64,000 bases of DNA from Epiperipatus broadwayi (lineage: Eukaryota > Onychophora > Udeonychophora > Euonychophora > Peripatidae): positions 4,286,972 through 4,350,971 of the forward strand of contig JAQFVV010006199.1 in assembly GCA_028023455.1 (NCBI GenBank), read 5' to 3'. Position 1 is the stretch's first letter, and every line of letters starts with the position of its first letter. This document shows, in pieces, positions 46,255 through 59,084 of this stretch. The translations under genes and the position numbers were made by a program. Under the pieces are notes generated by a model, which worked only from the letters and a program-made list of their open reading frames with translations, searched no databases and had not been told where the DNA came from.

Positions 46255-47904
46255 AAAAAAAATATCTAAGATATATATATATTTCTATGTAGTAATTACC
46301 ACAGATCAAGGGCCCACCATCTCCAATCATTATTCCAACAAGCAGTTACTCAACTAAGCAAAGTACAAGCCTTTTTAATTTTATGATACATAATAGCTAT
46401 CCGACAATCTAAATTTCAGTTGTTTGAACTCATGAACTTCTTGGCTTAAAAAAAAAATCTCATCTATCACCATAACATCAACAAATTTCTCTAATATATA
46501 TATATATATATAGAAAGTAACAACTGAGATCACTAACTAACATTTATTTATAGATAATGATATTGAGGCTTCTACACTTATACAATATTGAAATGTAGAA
46601 ATTTCATATCAAATTCAATATAACCTTGTAATATTTAAAATATAATAAAATGTTCACATGCCTTAAAATAACTAATTCAATAATATTGTGAGACAACTTT
46701 CTCATTCAAAATAATGGTAGTTAAATATAAAATGCTTAAATTGATGCCTATAAATTTTCTGGACCTTAAAACTTAACACCATTTTATATAAAAAAAAAAA
46801 AATCAACTTCACTAATTATTAGCTTTTGTGCCCAAAACACTATTTTACTAAAATTGTACTAATGCAATTTATTATCAACAAACATTCACCAATTGAACTT
46901 CATGTTTAAAAGTCACTTATAATAGAAAATAAAACATTGATATGTTTGTTTTCAAACCCTAATTGATAATCAATGTAATAGATTATTTGTTACCAACAAT
47001 AATCAATTAACCAAGCTCTTAAGTTTGGTGTTATATATTTAAGTTATATACTTATCTATTCCTCCAAAGATCCGACAGATACTGACAGCCAAAAGATTGA
47101 TTAGCACTTCACAACCTTGATATAGATAAAAGAATTCAATCATTACTCCTAAAGCATACAATGTTTCATGAACACTTAGATGATTATCACATTTCATTCT
47201 ATCCAAGCTACTACAACCCATAATAATTTTCTGAAAACACTATTACACTGCCCTGCTTACATCCAAGTCTTAGGGGCTATTATTTATAAAATATTTCCTT
47301 GCTCCTCTTTGGGAGTCTTAGAGGCAAATATTATACATATATCAAAAATAATTATACCTTACTCTCTCTGGAGTCTTAAAAGTAAAATCATGGCAGGACT
47401 ACTGTTAACTGCTTCATGATAAATAATAATAAACATCAAAATTTGGGTTGGAGTAGTAAATGAGATCAATCAATTACAAGTGACATGAATGCATCACATC
47501 CTCAAGATAATGGCAAAAATTCCCCATCCAACATCAATACTTGCAACAGAACCAACCAAACTCCAACAATCAAATATCCAATCCAACCTTCAAAATTATA
47601 GATTTTCTACAACATAAACTTTCCAAATATGGACAAAATTATTACGCTATAATTTAACACCATCAATATAATTTTTAAATTGAAATTAAACTGCTTCATG
47701 ACTATATTTATCTTTCATCATTAAAAAAAATACAATAACAGTAACCATCACCATCTAAACATAAGGCCAAAATATTCCCATTTATATAAAAAAAAATTAA
47801 ACACACAAAAATACTTCTCTTTCTTTAAACTATACATCTCATATCAATATATATATACTACACATCTCTCAGGTATGTGGGATATTTCAAGCCCTAATGA
47901 GCTT
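46255..47904 (-). other. Non-coding leader of the giant-LTR element
   Basis: About 1.65 kb between the primer-binding site and ORF1. Frames at 47039-47221 (minus) and 47180-47419 (plus) are short and motif-free. Contains diverged echoes of the LTR-end unit (AATTAACCAAGCTCTTAAGTTTGG near 47004) and recurring GGAGTCTTA motifs (47310-47375). Confidence 0.55.
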
Positions 47905-47929
47905 ATTTCGAGCCCTAGTTGTTGCGCCA
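47905..47929 (-). other. Primer-binding site
   Basis: On the minus strand, two bases after the 5' LTR end (…CATTACA, TT) comes TGGCGCAACAACTAGGGC, continuing TCGAAAT. TGG complements a tRNA CCA end, and on the other strand TTTCGAGCCCTAG...GCGCCA looks like the 3' part of a tRNA with its T loop. TGGCGC openings are used by Lys-tRNA-primed elements; I cannot name the tRNA with certainty. Confidence 0.7.
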
Positions 47930-47931
47930 AA

Positions 47932-48345
47932 TGTAATGGAACGTACTTGCTGCATTCCATTTAAATTGAAGAAAGAAGGCCCCAAACATTGGGAAAGCCA
48001 AATATAATGGAATGTATCTTTATATATGATCTCAAATGAAAATAAACATATGAACTTTTGTAACAATAATTATTAGTTAACCAAGCCCCTAACTTTGATA
48101 CACCAAATGTAATGAATAATTAAACAAACATATTATGCTGACTACGTTATGGCATCCAAATGTAATGGAACATACTTTTACTCCATTATACAATCATCAG
48201 TTAACTGGGACCAACAGTTTGTGGTGCCAAATGTAATGGACAATATATCATATAAACATATTATACCTCAAATGTAATGGAACATTAATATATGAGAAGA
48301 AAATAATGCTTCAAACATTGGATGATAAACGTAATGGAATATATA
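47932..48345 (-). repeat. Reiterated LTR-end / primer-site-like junctions
   Basis: AAATGTAATGG or close variants occur at about 47930, 48000, 48104, 48158, 48230, 48271 and 48330. The first five are preceded by CCA, so on the minus strand five read CCATTACA (or near), TT, TGG, as the true LTR/primer-site junction does. The left LTR has the same series at 41537-41945. Confidence 0.7.
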
Positions 48346-50395
48346 TAATCTAATGAATCCAATTGTTGAGAAAGCCTAATATAATAAATTGTATAATTTA
48401 AATGAAGAAAGACAAAATTATCCCAGTTATATTTAAATAAATTGTTTATATGCCCTTCCAACTAGCTATACATGAAATAAATCTAAAATCATACAGAGCA
48501 ATGAGATCTATCATTATAATTTATTTTCAAGGTTGATATAACTAACTAATCAAATATATATCAGAAACAAAGGAAATTCTATTAAACCCAATATACACAT
48601 CTATTATGTAAATTTATGTATATCTAAACATATCAATGAATAATAATATGTGTAAGTAACTTAAAGACTAAATAATAAGTGAAATATGTAGTTATCCTCT
48701 ATTAAATTGTGAATTCAATTAATTTCATAATGACTTTGGCACTAAAAGAAAAATAATAATAAAATATTAATACACTTTCAAATAAATTACAAAGGCATTA
48801 CTTATAAAACAAATAGTACATCCTTTATTTTTATATTATGGTTTAATTTTAGGTAATATCAATGTTTTAAATACAAACCCAAATAATAAATATACATATA
48901 TACTTGCAATAAGTATATATATTAAATAAATAAAGACATATCTGTGCTTAACAAGTAGGTATTAATATAAATACAAATCCATATTTATATTTTTCAGATA
49001 TTTAAAATAATAAATATTATATACAGCAAATATATATAAATTATTGTTTTGGTATGCATAAGAATCATTATATAAAGTTAAAAAAAAAAATAAAAAAAAT
49101 TAATAATAAAACAATTTTTATAATAAACATTTGCGAATATAAATTTACTTATTAAAATATACATAACAACTCATATGCAACCCAAACTTATAAGCCATAC
49201 TTTAAGATTTTAAATTACTTAAGTGTTAATTTTGACACCTGTTAAACGTTTATTGCTGTTAGAAAACAAGACGCTTGAATTGAATATTTATAAAACGTTA
49301 TATTTTTATAATGAAAAATAAAAGTAAAAAAAAAAAAATGAATATCGATCTCAAAAGTATATATATATATAAACATATATATTAATAAAGTTTTTTTTAC
49401 TACCTTTCAAAGTTCACATGTCTATTTTCCTTCAAAAGTCAACTTATTCCATTGTTTTATTTCTTTATCCGCTTAATATTAGAATGCATTCTAGTTAAAG
49501 TGAAGAAACTATCACGTTAGAGAAAATTGTCAATTCTTGGATGTATGTATATTTTTAACCTTCTAAAATTTCTTTCCTTGAAAAATAAATAAATAAATTG
49601 AAATGTTAAATCCAATATATTAATTCTAGTTACCTCCAGATTATTATTAGATTGACCATTATAGATTCCAGATAGCTATGTCAAATTTTGGCTTCAGACG
49701 CGATGAAATATATGTATTGAAATTTTCTTAGTTTTTTCTTTTTAAACTGCTTTGGAATAAATAAAAGAAAATGGTGCAGCCTCTTGGCTGCGATATATCT
49801 CTATTAGCCTGTCATGATTTATGTATTTACCATAGAAATCTATCTTATTCCAATATTCTGAAGAATGATAATTTCAAAGACACAAAGTACAACAAAATTT
49901 TATCCTTCAGTTGGTTTTATTACTATCTTAATAATAATGGCTTCCTCTTTTTGTTGTTGCTGTTGTTCCACGTGCTAGCAAATGCTGTTTTGAAAACCAT
50001 TGTTACACATGTTTTCTTTTAAAACAATTAACATTAAAAAAAAAAAAAAATATCAAGCATATATATAAAAAAAATTATTAAATTGAAAATTTATTTGACA
50101 GCTTTAAAAATATACATAAATAATAATATTGCATTTTCTTAATAATCACTGCAAATAAAATAATTCTTTTTATATAATCAACAATTTATATGTCTCCATT
50201 TATTTATAATAATTAAATATTCATAACGATGTACCATCAACATATAAATAAAATAATAACTTCAAACAATAACTATACCTAATAACCATAAACAATAATA
50301 ATACTTCATGTATAAACATCAACTCAAAGAGTTTTTTTTTTTATATATAACAAATGATAATTTTTAAAATATAGATAGACTTATCGATATTTACA
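47932..50395 (-). repeat. 5' LTR (right copy), about 2464 bp
   Basis: Direct repeat of 41539-44000. Its inner part (47932-48345) holds seven diverged copies of a motif close to CCAAATGTAATGGAACAT. The open frame at 49771-50022 is within the LTR and has an (internally near-identical) shadow in the left LTR; not a gene. Confidence 0.85.
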
Positions 50396-51081
50396 ATATA
50401 TATATAGTTAGAGATAAATCCCTGATGTTTATCTCTCTGACTTTATATATATGGTAATTTTTAGTTTAATCTTAATATTATTAAAATTATAGTGATTAAC
50501 TCTGTCTTTGTAAATTAGATTATAAGCTGATTGGGGATAATTGGACATCTTCATTAATTTAGATTTTATGCTCAATATTGTTGCAGTTTGTTCTAAATGT
50601 CCCTATGAAATTTTAAAAATGAATGAAGTAATTTCGTTTATATGCATTGCCCAATAACATGTATATTGGAGGGTATTGCAGTAAATATTGCAGCTCATTT
50701 ATGCTAAAAGATTAATTAGCTTTACAGTTATATTTCATATTATCTATACTGCTTAAATTATCTTATATATAAATACAAGTAATCATAATTGTGAATTTAT
50801 ATGTAATGTTTGAGATGATCATTTTATAGTAACCATTGCTATAGTAATTGATATGATCTCTAGTATCAGTGTACAACAGTATATATATAATAAAAGAATG
50901 ACCATCTTTTATTAAATTGTTTTGGGTTGTAAAGAAGATTGCCATGAACATTTTTAACTAATGGATTAATTTTAAAAAAGCATACATTCTTTTATTATAT
51001 ATATTATTGAATGTCAGAATTAGAAGGCATATTAATTATTATAACAACAATCACTACAAATGGTAATCTCAAACATTATAT

Positions 51082-51132
<51 letters not shown>

Positions 51133-52288
51133 GCTATAATTGCTCACAACAATTTAAAAACAATATACAAATTAATTACCCAAATGAAATTCAGGATTAT
51201 AGCTAATTAAGTTACTGATATTACATTTTTTTAATTTGATGAGTGTAATATCAGTGGTTTAATTGGCTGTAATCTTAAACTTTGTTTGGATAATTTATAT
51301 GTATGGATATACATTTATATAACCAATCAAGTTAATTCACAATCTTATTGATGTCAGTTTGCATTCTCATAGGTTATGAACTAGTGAAAAGATATCAGAA
51401 TGATCTCTTTCACTATACATGTATTTTTCAAAACACATTCTGAACCACAATAGATTTAGAGATTTAAATATCTGAATATTTCCACTGAAAATGGTGGTCC
51501 AATTTTCTATTTAATCGTACCCAACAATTGAAATATGGGTATAAAAATATAGTAACAGAAGTATTATGACTATATTAAAGTTTTACTTCCAACAAATACA
51601 CACTCATTGTATTTAATTAGAAAGTTGGGTTATTATTTCTGGCAATGGGATATAAGAATTTTAACCTCCATTTTATCTTATGATCAGAGTTTAAACTGAC
51701 ACGTATATTTATAATGAAAGAAATTGGATATATTTTTTTACTGATGAATATGTTATAAAATAGTTCACTTTATATCAGTGGAGCTGTAAGTTAAATTGAG
51801 TGGTTACATGTGCTTCTCCAATGTAGTACTTAATTACATTTATAGTCCTCAAAAGAATTATGCATAATATTTCAATGAGTATTTTAATATAAACAGAATT
51901 TATTTCACTTACTGAGAGATGGTTATTATATTGCATCAAAAGATTTAATATCATATGTCTATTTTTATCTGTGAATATATTTAAGTTTTAAAATAACATT
52001 ATTCATAATCATGATATTTAAATGATTTCTGGTGGGAAGATTGAAGTGTTTACATCTTTAACTCTGAGGTTGCTCTGCAACATATATTTATTGTGAGAAA
52101 AATTAGTCTGATATTTTTCCTCTGGTTAATTGACTGTGAGTTAATTTAGTTGGCCACATATATATATTGTAATGGGCATATACGCCGTTACATTATTTTT
52201 TTAAAAAAATTGAGACATTGAAAAGTTTGCATTTAAAAACTTTTTTTTTTAAGACATAAAAATTAAAAATTAATTCTATCTTAAACTC

Positions 52289-52330
<42 letters not shown>
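50396..52330. other. A+T-rich spacer with (TA)n tracts
   Basis: (TA)n at 51077-51130 and 52291-52330. An isolated inverted pair TGTAATGG / CCGTTACA lies at 52168-52192. The minus frame 50763-50951 has no motif. Confidence 0.5.
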
Positions 52331-52333
<3 letters not shown>

Positions 52334-55300
52334 ACCCTCACTTCTCGATATATGATATAATTTAAAATATGACTAGCTCAATTAAATCATTATGCTCGGC
52401 TAAAATATTTACAACTATCTTTAATATATTTTTATAATATTATAACTTATCAAATTTATTACAAACTTATCAAAAATTAATATAGTTCAATATTATGTAC
52501 TAATTAAATAAATATTTACTAAAATCATGAGACTGTGAAGTGAAGTTACAATTGGTAATTAGATTTACATTGAGTCAATGTCTTTCCAAGACACTGTCTC
52601 AATGGCATAAGAATACTATTACCTCTTTATTATCTCATTACTAACTCTACAGCACTCTTATGACTTTTATAAAATGAATTATCTTTAATAATAATAGATA
52701 AATAAATCTTAATCTTTTGTTAAGGAAATATAATTAAACGATCTCAGGTTCTTCTAATTATCTTAAAGTAATAATAATTCGTGTAGATAGGAATGATAAG
52801 GGATTTAATATCAAACCTAAATACACCTAACTTATTCTAATAACAATAACTAACAATAATAATCTTTAGTGCATAGCTTAATCTTATCTATTTGATTATA
52901 CCATTAATCATTAAGAAAATAAGTAAATCATATACATGTCTTTCATTTCCATATAGTATCTTAATTTTAAAATAGACCAAAATCTTATAATTTAACAATC
53001 TGTGGCAATAAATAATATTATACTCTTATATTGTGCATTATAATTACTTTGTGACCATTGTAATGTTATATGTTAATGTCAATCAATTTCTATAAATTAT
53101 ATTAATAAAATATTATGTTTCTTCTCAAATAATAGTAATGATAAAATTCATATTGTTCAAATATTATGTTTATTCAAATTATCTGTTGTCAAATGCTGTG
53201 GTGTAAAATAATGAATTCGACATACTTTTAAACAACTTAAACAAATTTATTTACATCAACTTTAACAAATAACTTATTTACACTATTTACATTACAAATG
53301 GAACTAAAGAAAATAAATAAATAAAAAAAATAAGAAAATAATAATACAAGATTTTTATACTGTTACTATTTCCAGAATCATAAATAAATAATTTACATTT
53401 CCTAAATGTTTTATCAATAACATTTAATTAAGTTTATGACTTTAATTTTAATAAACATCATTTGTCATCAATTAATACAAGAAAAGGTTTTATGTGAGAT
53501 ATCATTCATGTAGCATGTATGTAAATAAACAAACTTTAATAATTAAAAATGCTATTTCACTTAAGTCTTACTGTTATTTATATTATAATGTATTAGGATG
53601 TATTACATTTACCATCAGTATTACTCAAATATTAATTACTGTATAAACTGATGTAACTTTGTAATATAACAACAATTATTATATTATAACTATTTATTTC
53701 ATTCCGATATAATGTCATACTACATGTCTTATCAAAATATGCAATACGTATATGTTCTCTTAAAATAATATTTTAAATTATTCAACAATTTTCAAATTTT
53801 ATAAAGTATTATGTTAAATAAAATTCTATGATTCTTTTCATATTTAAACTATTACTCTTTTTTACTTGTTATTCTTATTCCTTCCTAATAAACTTCTATC
53901 TACAAAAGTCATTTTAACCTTATTTAATTTCAGGAAAACAAATGACCAATTTCAAAACAAAATAATAACGATCCAAACTCTCTTATACCTCATCCTCTAT
54001 ATACAATAAGCCTTCAATCAAGATATAAATTTCTATGTAAAATTAACTTACTTATCTAATAAAAAAAATAAAAATAAAATATAGATTTTTATATATCTCT
54101 TACTAACTTGAAAAGAAAAAAAAAATAAATAACTTACACTAATCATATATCTAATTCCTAATATTGTAACAGAAACATTAAAATTTATTCACGAAAGAAT
54201 CATATAATTATTTCTAGGTTCTCATATTACGTTGTACTAAATTTACATCATCAATTTAAAGTATGCATATTAAAATAAAACTGCTATTATTAATCTTATG
54301 CGTGTATATTATTTAAATATTAATACATTCATTCAATAATCATATAACATTTGGTTGATCTAAAGAAAACATAGTAAATACATCAAATTATTATTATTAT
54401 TACACAATTTTTACCATAAATGATACTTCAATGTACAGTCCGTCACACGATGTCCTCCAAGATTTCAGTTTTACAAAATAATTTCACATTTACACTCAAC
54501 AATTATTCTTTAAAATATTATGTGTTGTATAATTATAAAATAAACTTTATGCAATAAAAATTATATTAATATTTAGTTATTACTTTAAAAAAAAATGTAA
54601 ATGTACCTTTCCTATCTTTCAATAAATTAATAATTAATTAAATATTTATGTTAGTTAATAAATAAAACATATTACATAACATCCAACGGTGTCTTCTTTC
54701 ACTATATTGTTCTTTTTCCTAGGCACAAATTTTCACCAAACATTACTTCCTTTTCCGGTACATCACGTGTTTTTTAAAAGTTTTATGAAAAAAATGAAAA
54801 CGTTCTTTTTTTAAAAAAAATAAAGAAAAGTCAGTTCCACCATAAAACAAAATAAAATTAAAATAGTTTATGGAATCCGGATTCATTTCTTTAAAAATGA
54901 AAAAATATTATTATTTAAAAGTTATTATTTTTTAATTAGTCTATAATTTACAAAGTTCTTATTTAATTATTTTTAATTGATTTGGATATCCACGTACATT
55001 TGATTTGCGCATTCCTTAACAAATATTTAGGTAAGATTACTTTTAGATTATTCTGTACGACCAGCGTTCAGACTTTAATAATATCATAATTTTTATTTAT
55101 AGGTCTTTCTTTACCTATTAAATTTCCAATTTATTTGCCTTTTAAAACTGTCAGAATGTAGTCTTTTAAAACATAAAGACTTAACAAGGCAAGTATTTAT
55201 ATAATCATTATTATTTACCATCTTTACTAAGTTATATACTTAGATTTACAATTTACAAATAATTTCTTCATAAAGAAGTATTTTTCATTCTTTTAAATAT

Positions 55301-56634
55301 CTGTTTTATACAAATTAATTACGATCAGCTTTTAAATTTATACAAGGTCCAACATATTACTTTTAGGCATTTAGTAACTCTCCTAGTTAATCCAGCGTTT
55401 GTTAAATTTTTAGTAGAAAGTCTCCAATACATTTTATCCTTATTCGATGTTTTCATGACCATTTGATAGTAAATTGAGCTTCAATAGGAAAACGATCAAT
55501 AGGAAATTATAATAAATTAACACTGCATATTTATCGATAAACTTTTATAAATTATTTTTAAAAATTACTCTCTTATAATTTTAAAACGATTTTAAGAGCG
55601 TCTATAATTACTTAGCTATTTCTAATAGCACCCTTTACTTTAAGAATTTCAATCACAATTCCTCTCCGAACAATTGAACCTTGGTTTTATACCGGAAGAA
55701 AACTCCCACTTGATTGGTGAGTTAAACAATCAACTTGCTAGCTTATTTACATATTTTATCAACAAGACAGAATTAAAAATAAATAATGACTTATTTAATA
55801 TTTATTATTTATCACATTATTAAATTCTTAAATCAATCTTTATTATTTATTTAAATCCATTAAACATTTTTTAAAAATATACTTTCTTACTTATTTCACT
55901 TTTAACTTTTATAAGATTATTTTTATAAACAAACTAAGTCTATTTTTATTCGTTATGTTTTTAAGCAGTATTTTAAAAATCAGATTTAATGTTTCACATT
56001 AATTATTTTTACTTTTATCTCATGATAGCCAATATAATATTTATAAATTTTATAACAGAATTTTTAAAATAGCTTTGCAACTTTACTAAAAAAAAACTCC
56101 CAAGCATGTGTGTATGTGTCTAACTAACATCTGTTTTACAACAGAGCTACAGACGCTTGTAATAATCTAAAAATAAACTAACAATTCATTTTTTAAAAAT
56201 AAATATTTTTAAAATAAATAATATCTTATAACAATTTTTAAAATAATACTTCGATATTATTAAAATCAAATATTAAAGTTCTATTATGTACTACTAATAA
56301 TTAAAATATTTATATTCACTTATTAAATATTAATCTTTACCAACAAATAAATATATGCATTTAATTTTAATTTGTCTTTTTAAAACTTTAACTTTAAACA
56401 TTTATTTATTAAATTTATTAATGCAGTATTGATTATGGCCAGTTTTCCCAACCACATCCTATTATCATTCCCATTAAAATGTCTCTCTCAAACATCAGCA
56501 CAATTTCCACATATCAAATACTCATGAATTACTTTAATTACACTTTTTAAAAGATTGTTATAAACAAAATTAAATTTAAAATTTTTTAAATAGATTGATA
56601 CAACAATTTATGGAGACCCATACAAAAGGGCACA
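52331..56634 (-). repeat. Probable solo LTR, about 4.3 kb
   Basis: Begins TGTACCCTC at 52331 and ends AAAAGGGCACA at 56634, giving imperfect inverted ends TGTRCCCT with TG...CA. Both sides are (AT)n, consistent with a 4-bp ATAT duplication but not proof. The interval has a strand-biased composition (plus strand poor in G) that starts and stops near these points, and a core promoter on the minus strand near 55700. No open frame above 60 codons was found across it. If real, it is larger than the LTRs of the element at 41539. Alternative: an unrelated non-coding stretch between two (AT)n tracts. Confidence 0.4.
55685..55717 (-). promoter_or_regulatory. CCAAT/TATA core promoter
   Basis: On the minus strand CCAAT (55717-55713) is followed 22 bp later by TATAAAA (55691-55685) in the G+C-richer context CTTCCGGTATAAAACC, then TTCAATTGTTCGGAGAGG where transcription would start. 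It would fire leftwards into the putative solo LTR. Confidence 0.45.
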
Positions 56635-58055
56635 ATATATATATATAAAATAGCACAGATGAAAAAAATTATTAAAATAAAACTATTAAAAAGAGAAAAA
56701 GTATTTTAAAAGCAAAAACTTAAAAAGATTTAGAGATAAAAATATATCTTTAAGTTTGCAAAATAATTTAATTAATTCTATCGTATAAAATGGAAATGAT
56801 TAATTTTAATTAGTAAAAGTAAACTAGCCCTTGGGCATTTCAAAATGCATAAGCAAAGGTCAGGTAGGAGAGGAAAAACAATAGGAACAGAATGGCCAAT
56901 GAAAGAAATCCATTGAGGAATCGGACCTCAGCGAAAAGACAATCACTATCGATGATGTAATGCCCATTGGATCCAAAAGTTTACATATAAAAGAAAAAGT
57001 TGCTAAATAAATTTTTAGTGAGTGAAGAAAATTTAAGAGAAGATGGAGGTGTGTTAAGTCAGAGAGTTGGAGCTGAAGGGATTGAAAGATGCACTTTCAA
57101 TTCTTTCAGTTGTTATAAAAAAATGATGATGATGAAACATCGCTTTTCCTATATTGAGGACCATGGGATCATTGGGGGATTTAACACTGGATTCCCAAAT
57201 GGCAAGCAACTGTAAAGGATGAACTTTTCTAAAACAGTAAGAACTATATAACTAATGAACATTTCTAAAACCGTAAGAACTTTATGAACTCTAATGAATA
57301 TTCATTTGAAAACAATAAGAACTCTAAATTCTAAACCTTTCAGTAAATAATACAAGTAGAATCCTATCTGACCAACATAAATTAATATTAATAATGTTAT
57401 TTGATGTATTTTTTTATTTATTTAAAATCATTTCCATTTAATTTTTTTTTTGTTTTTTTAAGTTTTATGATTTTTGTTTTTCATTAAACTAAACTTAAGT
57501 CAGGCATGAATGGCTGCATAGATTCGCAAAGTTATGTTAGTTTAAGGGAGGGAAGTCTTAGGTTATTTGTTTTGTAGTTAAATTGGGGCAATGGATTGGA
57601 TATATTGGTGTAATTAGTAGATGTAGTATGAGGTTTGCCACATGCACGATCTCCATTTATATGCTGCACACCCCCTTTTTTGCCTATGGAAGGTATAATA
57701 AGATGGAGAACGCAGTCCCTTCCTATGGAGTTTTTTGTTTATTGTTCTTCTCGCCGTCAGATGTAGCATTCCTGTTTGGTTGAGAGACAATATCTTCTCT
57801 AACCATATTGTTCAGACGTACATTCCTGACAGTATAGTATTTGTACTGTCGTATTTTCATGCTACATTGAATACATCAATGTAGCAGATGAATTGATGCC
57901 GGTTAGACTGCGAACTTTTGGCCTAAGGTTAAATACGGGATAGAATATTTTCTTTTCAAATACAACCTATGTAGTTTATTCATACTTGACAATCTTAAAA
58001 TAAATATAAAATTCATCTGTGTGGATGATTTAAAATCTTAAAATAATAATTTAAA
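56635..58055. other. Unclassified sequence, partly less A+T-rich
   Basis: 56830-57220 is purine-rich and holds a 71-codon frame (57000-57215) with no recognised motif. 57570-57950 is G+C-richer with a 66-codon frame (57583-57783, Cys/Phe-rich) and an inverted pair ATGCTACATTGA / TCAATGTAGCA (about 57859-57887). Neither frame is convincing; both patches may be retroelement fragments. Confidence 0.35.
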
Positions 58056-58059
58056 TTAA

Positions 58060-58825
58060 CCCTTAAACCACTAATTATATTATTGGTTGTATGAGGTAAA
58101 AATCAAATCTTTTAATTGGCCAACTCACAAACTGAAGACAAAGCCTATTGTTAAAACATATTCGCCTATAATATTAAATTCAACTCAGATATGTTTATAA
58201 AAAGTATATTACTAATTTTTCAGGTTATGAAAGTGAATGAAAGTTCTTTCAAAAATAAATTGCTATTTATTTATTATAAAATATTCAATTTCGGCAAATT
58301 TAAAAGCGAATGTCTAAACAAAGAAGTGCTGATGCAAATGCTTTTTTTCAATTTTACGTTATGGAAAAGTAAAGATTTCTTTTTGCTAAATCTTAAATAT
58401 TTTTACTAAAATCTTCAATATTTTTCGAAAATAATTTTGTTTTTTTAGTATATTTTTTAAAAATTATTTTAATTTCTCAAATTATACTTTTTTAATACTT
58501 AAATCATATTCTAAATGAAAATCTCTGTGTTTTTCTTTATTTTCTTTGATCAGGTGGTTTCTTTGTTCTTTCCAGCCAATCAGAATGTCTTTGTCGGTTG
58601 AGAGCCAGTTGAGAGCCAATCACCAACAAGCTTCTTTCTTTGTTTAGCTTTAAATGCGGTTTTTTTGATTTTTTACTTGTAAAATAATTCAGAAGAGGGC
58701 ACCATCTTACAGAACTTTAAAAAACCTAATCAATAACTGTCAAACAAATATCCTAGCATTAAAAATAACGGAATTAGAGTGATGTCAACTGTTGACGAGA
58801 GGGCTCGTAAGAGGTGGGAAAAGGG
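58060..58825 (+). mobile_element. Complete piggyBac-like MITE (766 bp)
   Basis: Flanked by TTAA (58056-58059 and 58826-58829). Ends CCCTTAAACCAC and, inverted, CCCTTTTCCCACC. Matches the element at 1-663 in inverted orientation. Contains ATTGG/CCAAT motifs at 58565-58625. The 72-codon frame at 58191-58409 is not conserved in the other copy and is chance. It has no transposase. Confidence 0.7.
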
Positions 58826-58829
58826 TTAA

Positions 58830-59084
58830 AAGTTAATATTAAAAGCTAAATAATAAATGTTATTTCTCAAATTCTAAAATGATTATATATGTGTGTAAAT
58901 AAATATTGTTTGTGTATTAATTACTGGCAGTGGCTTATTTTATTCTTTTTTTAATATTAAAAATAGTCTTAGATAAGAATTTATAAATATAAATCTCTGC
59001 TATTCTGCTGAGCTAGTGACAATGGGCTAACAGTCAGAATCAACCAATATAAAAATAAAAATAAAATTTTTTTAACTTACGTAT
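58830..59084. other. Short unclassified spacer
   Basis: Nothing recognised. Confidence 0.4.

Larger units (their letters stand above)
41539..50395 (-). mobile_element. LTR retroelement with giant LTRs, gag-like ORF and no visible pol
   Basis: Two direct repeats, 41539-44000 and 47932-50395, each begin TGTAATGGAACG and end ATTTACA (TG...CA with TGTAA/TTACA ends). Just inside the right repeat, on the minus strand, is a primer-binding-type sequence starting TGGCGC, so the element is read leftwards with the right repeat as 5' LTR. The interior (44001-47931) has a 461-codon ORF and a 159-codon ORF, both minus strand, and a 1.7 kb leader. No protease, reverse transcriptase, RNase H or integrase motif was found. 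ATAT flanks both ends, but inside an (AT)n tract. LTR divergence by eye is a few per cent. Probably non-autonomous and related to Gypsy-type elements. Confidence 0.8.

Noticed and set aside
44990-46357. Plus-strand frames of 75-103 codons
   Set aside because: Antisense shadows of ORF1; their repeat pattern (SLSIFSLRKSI) simply mirrors the ORF1 repeats.
43550-50022. Frame MVQPLGCDISLLACHDL as a gene
   Set aside because: Lies in the LTR, is interrupted in the other LTR copy, and has no motif.
57000-57215. 71-aa gene
   Set aside because: No motif, no clear promoter, composition of purine-rich chance sequence; left as unclassified.
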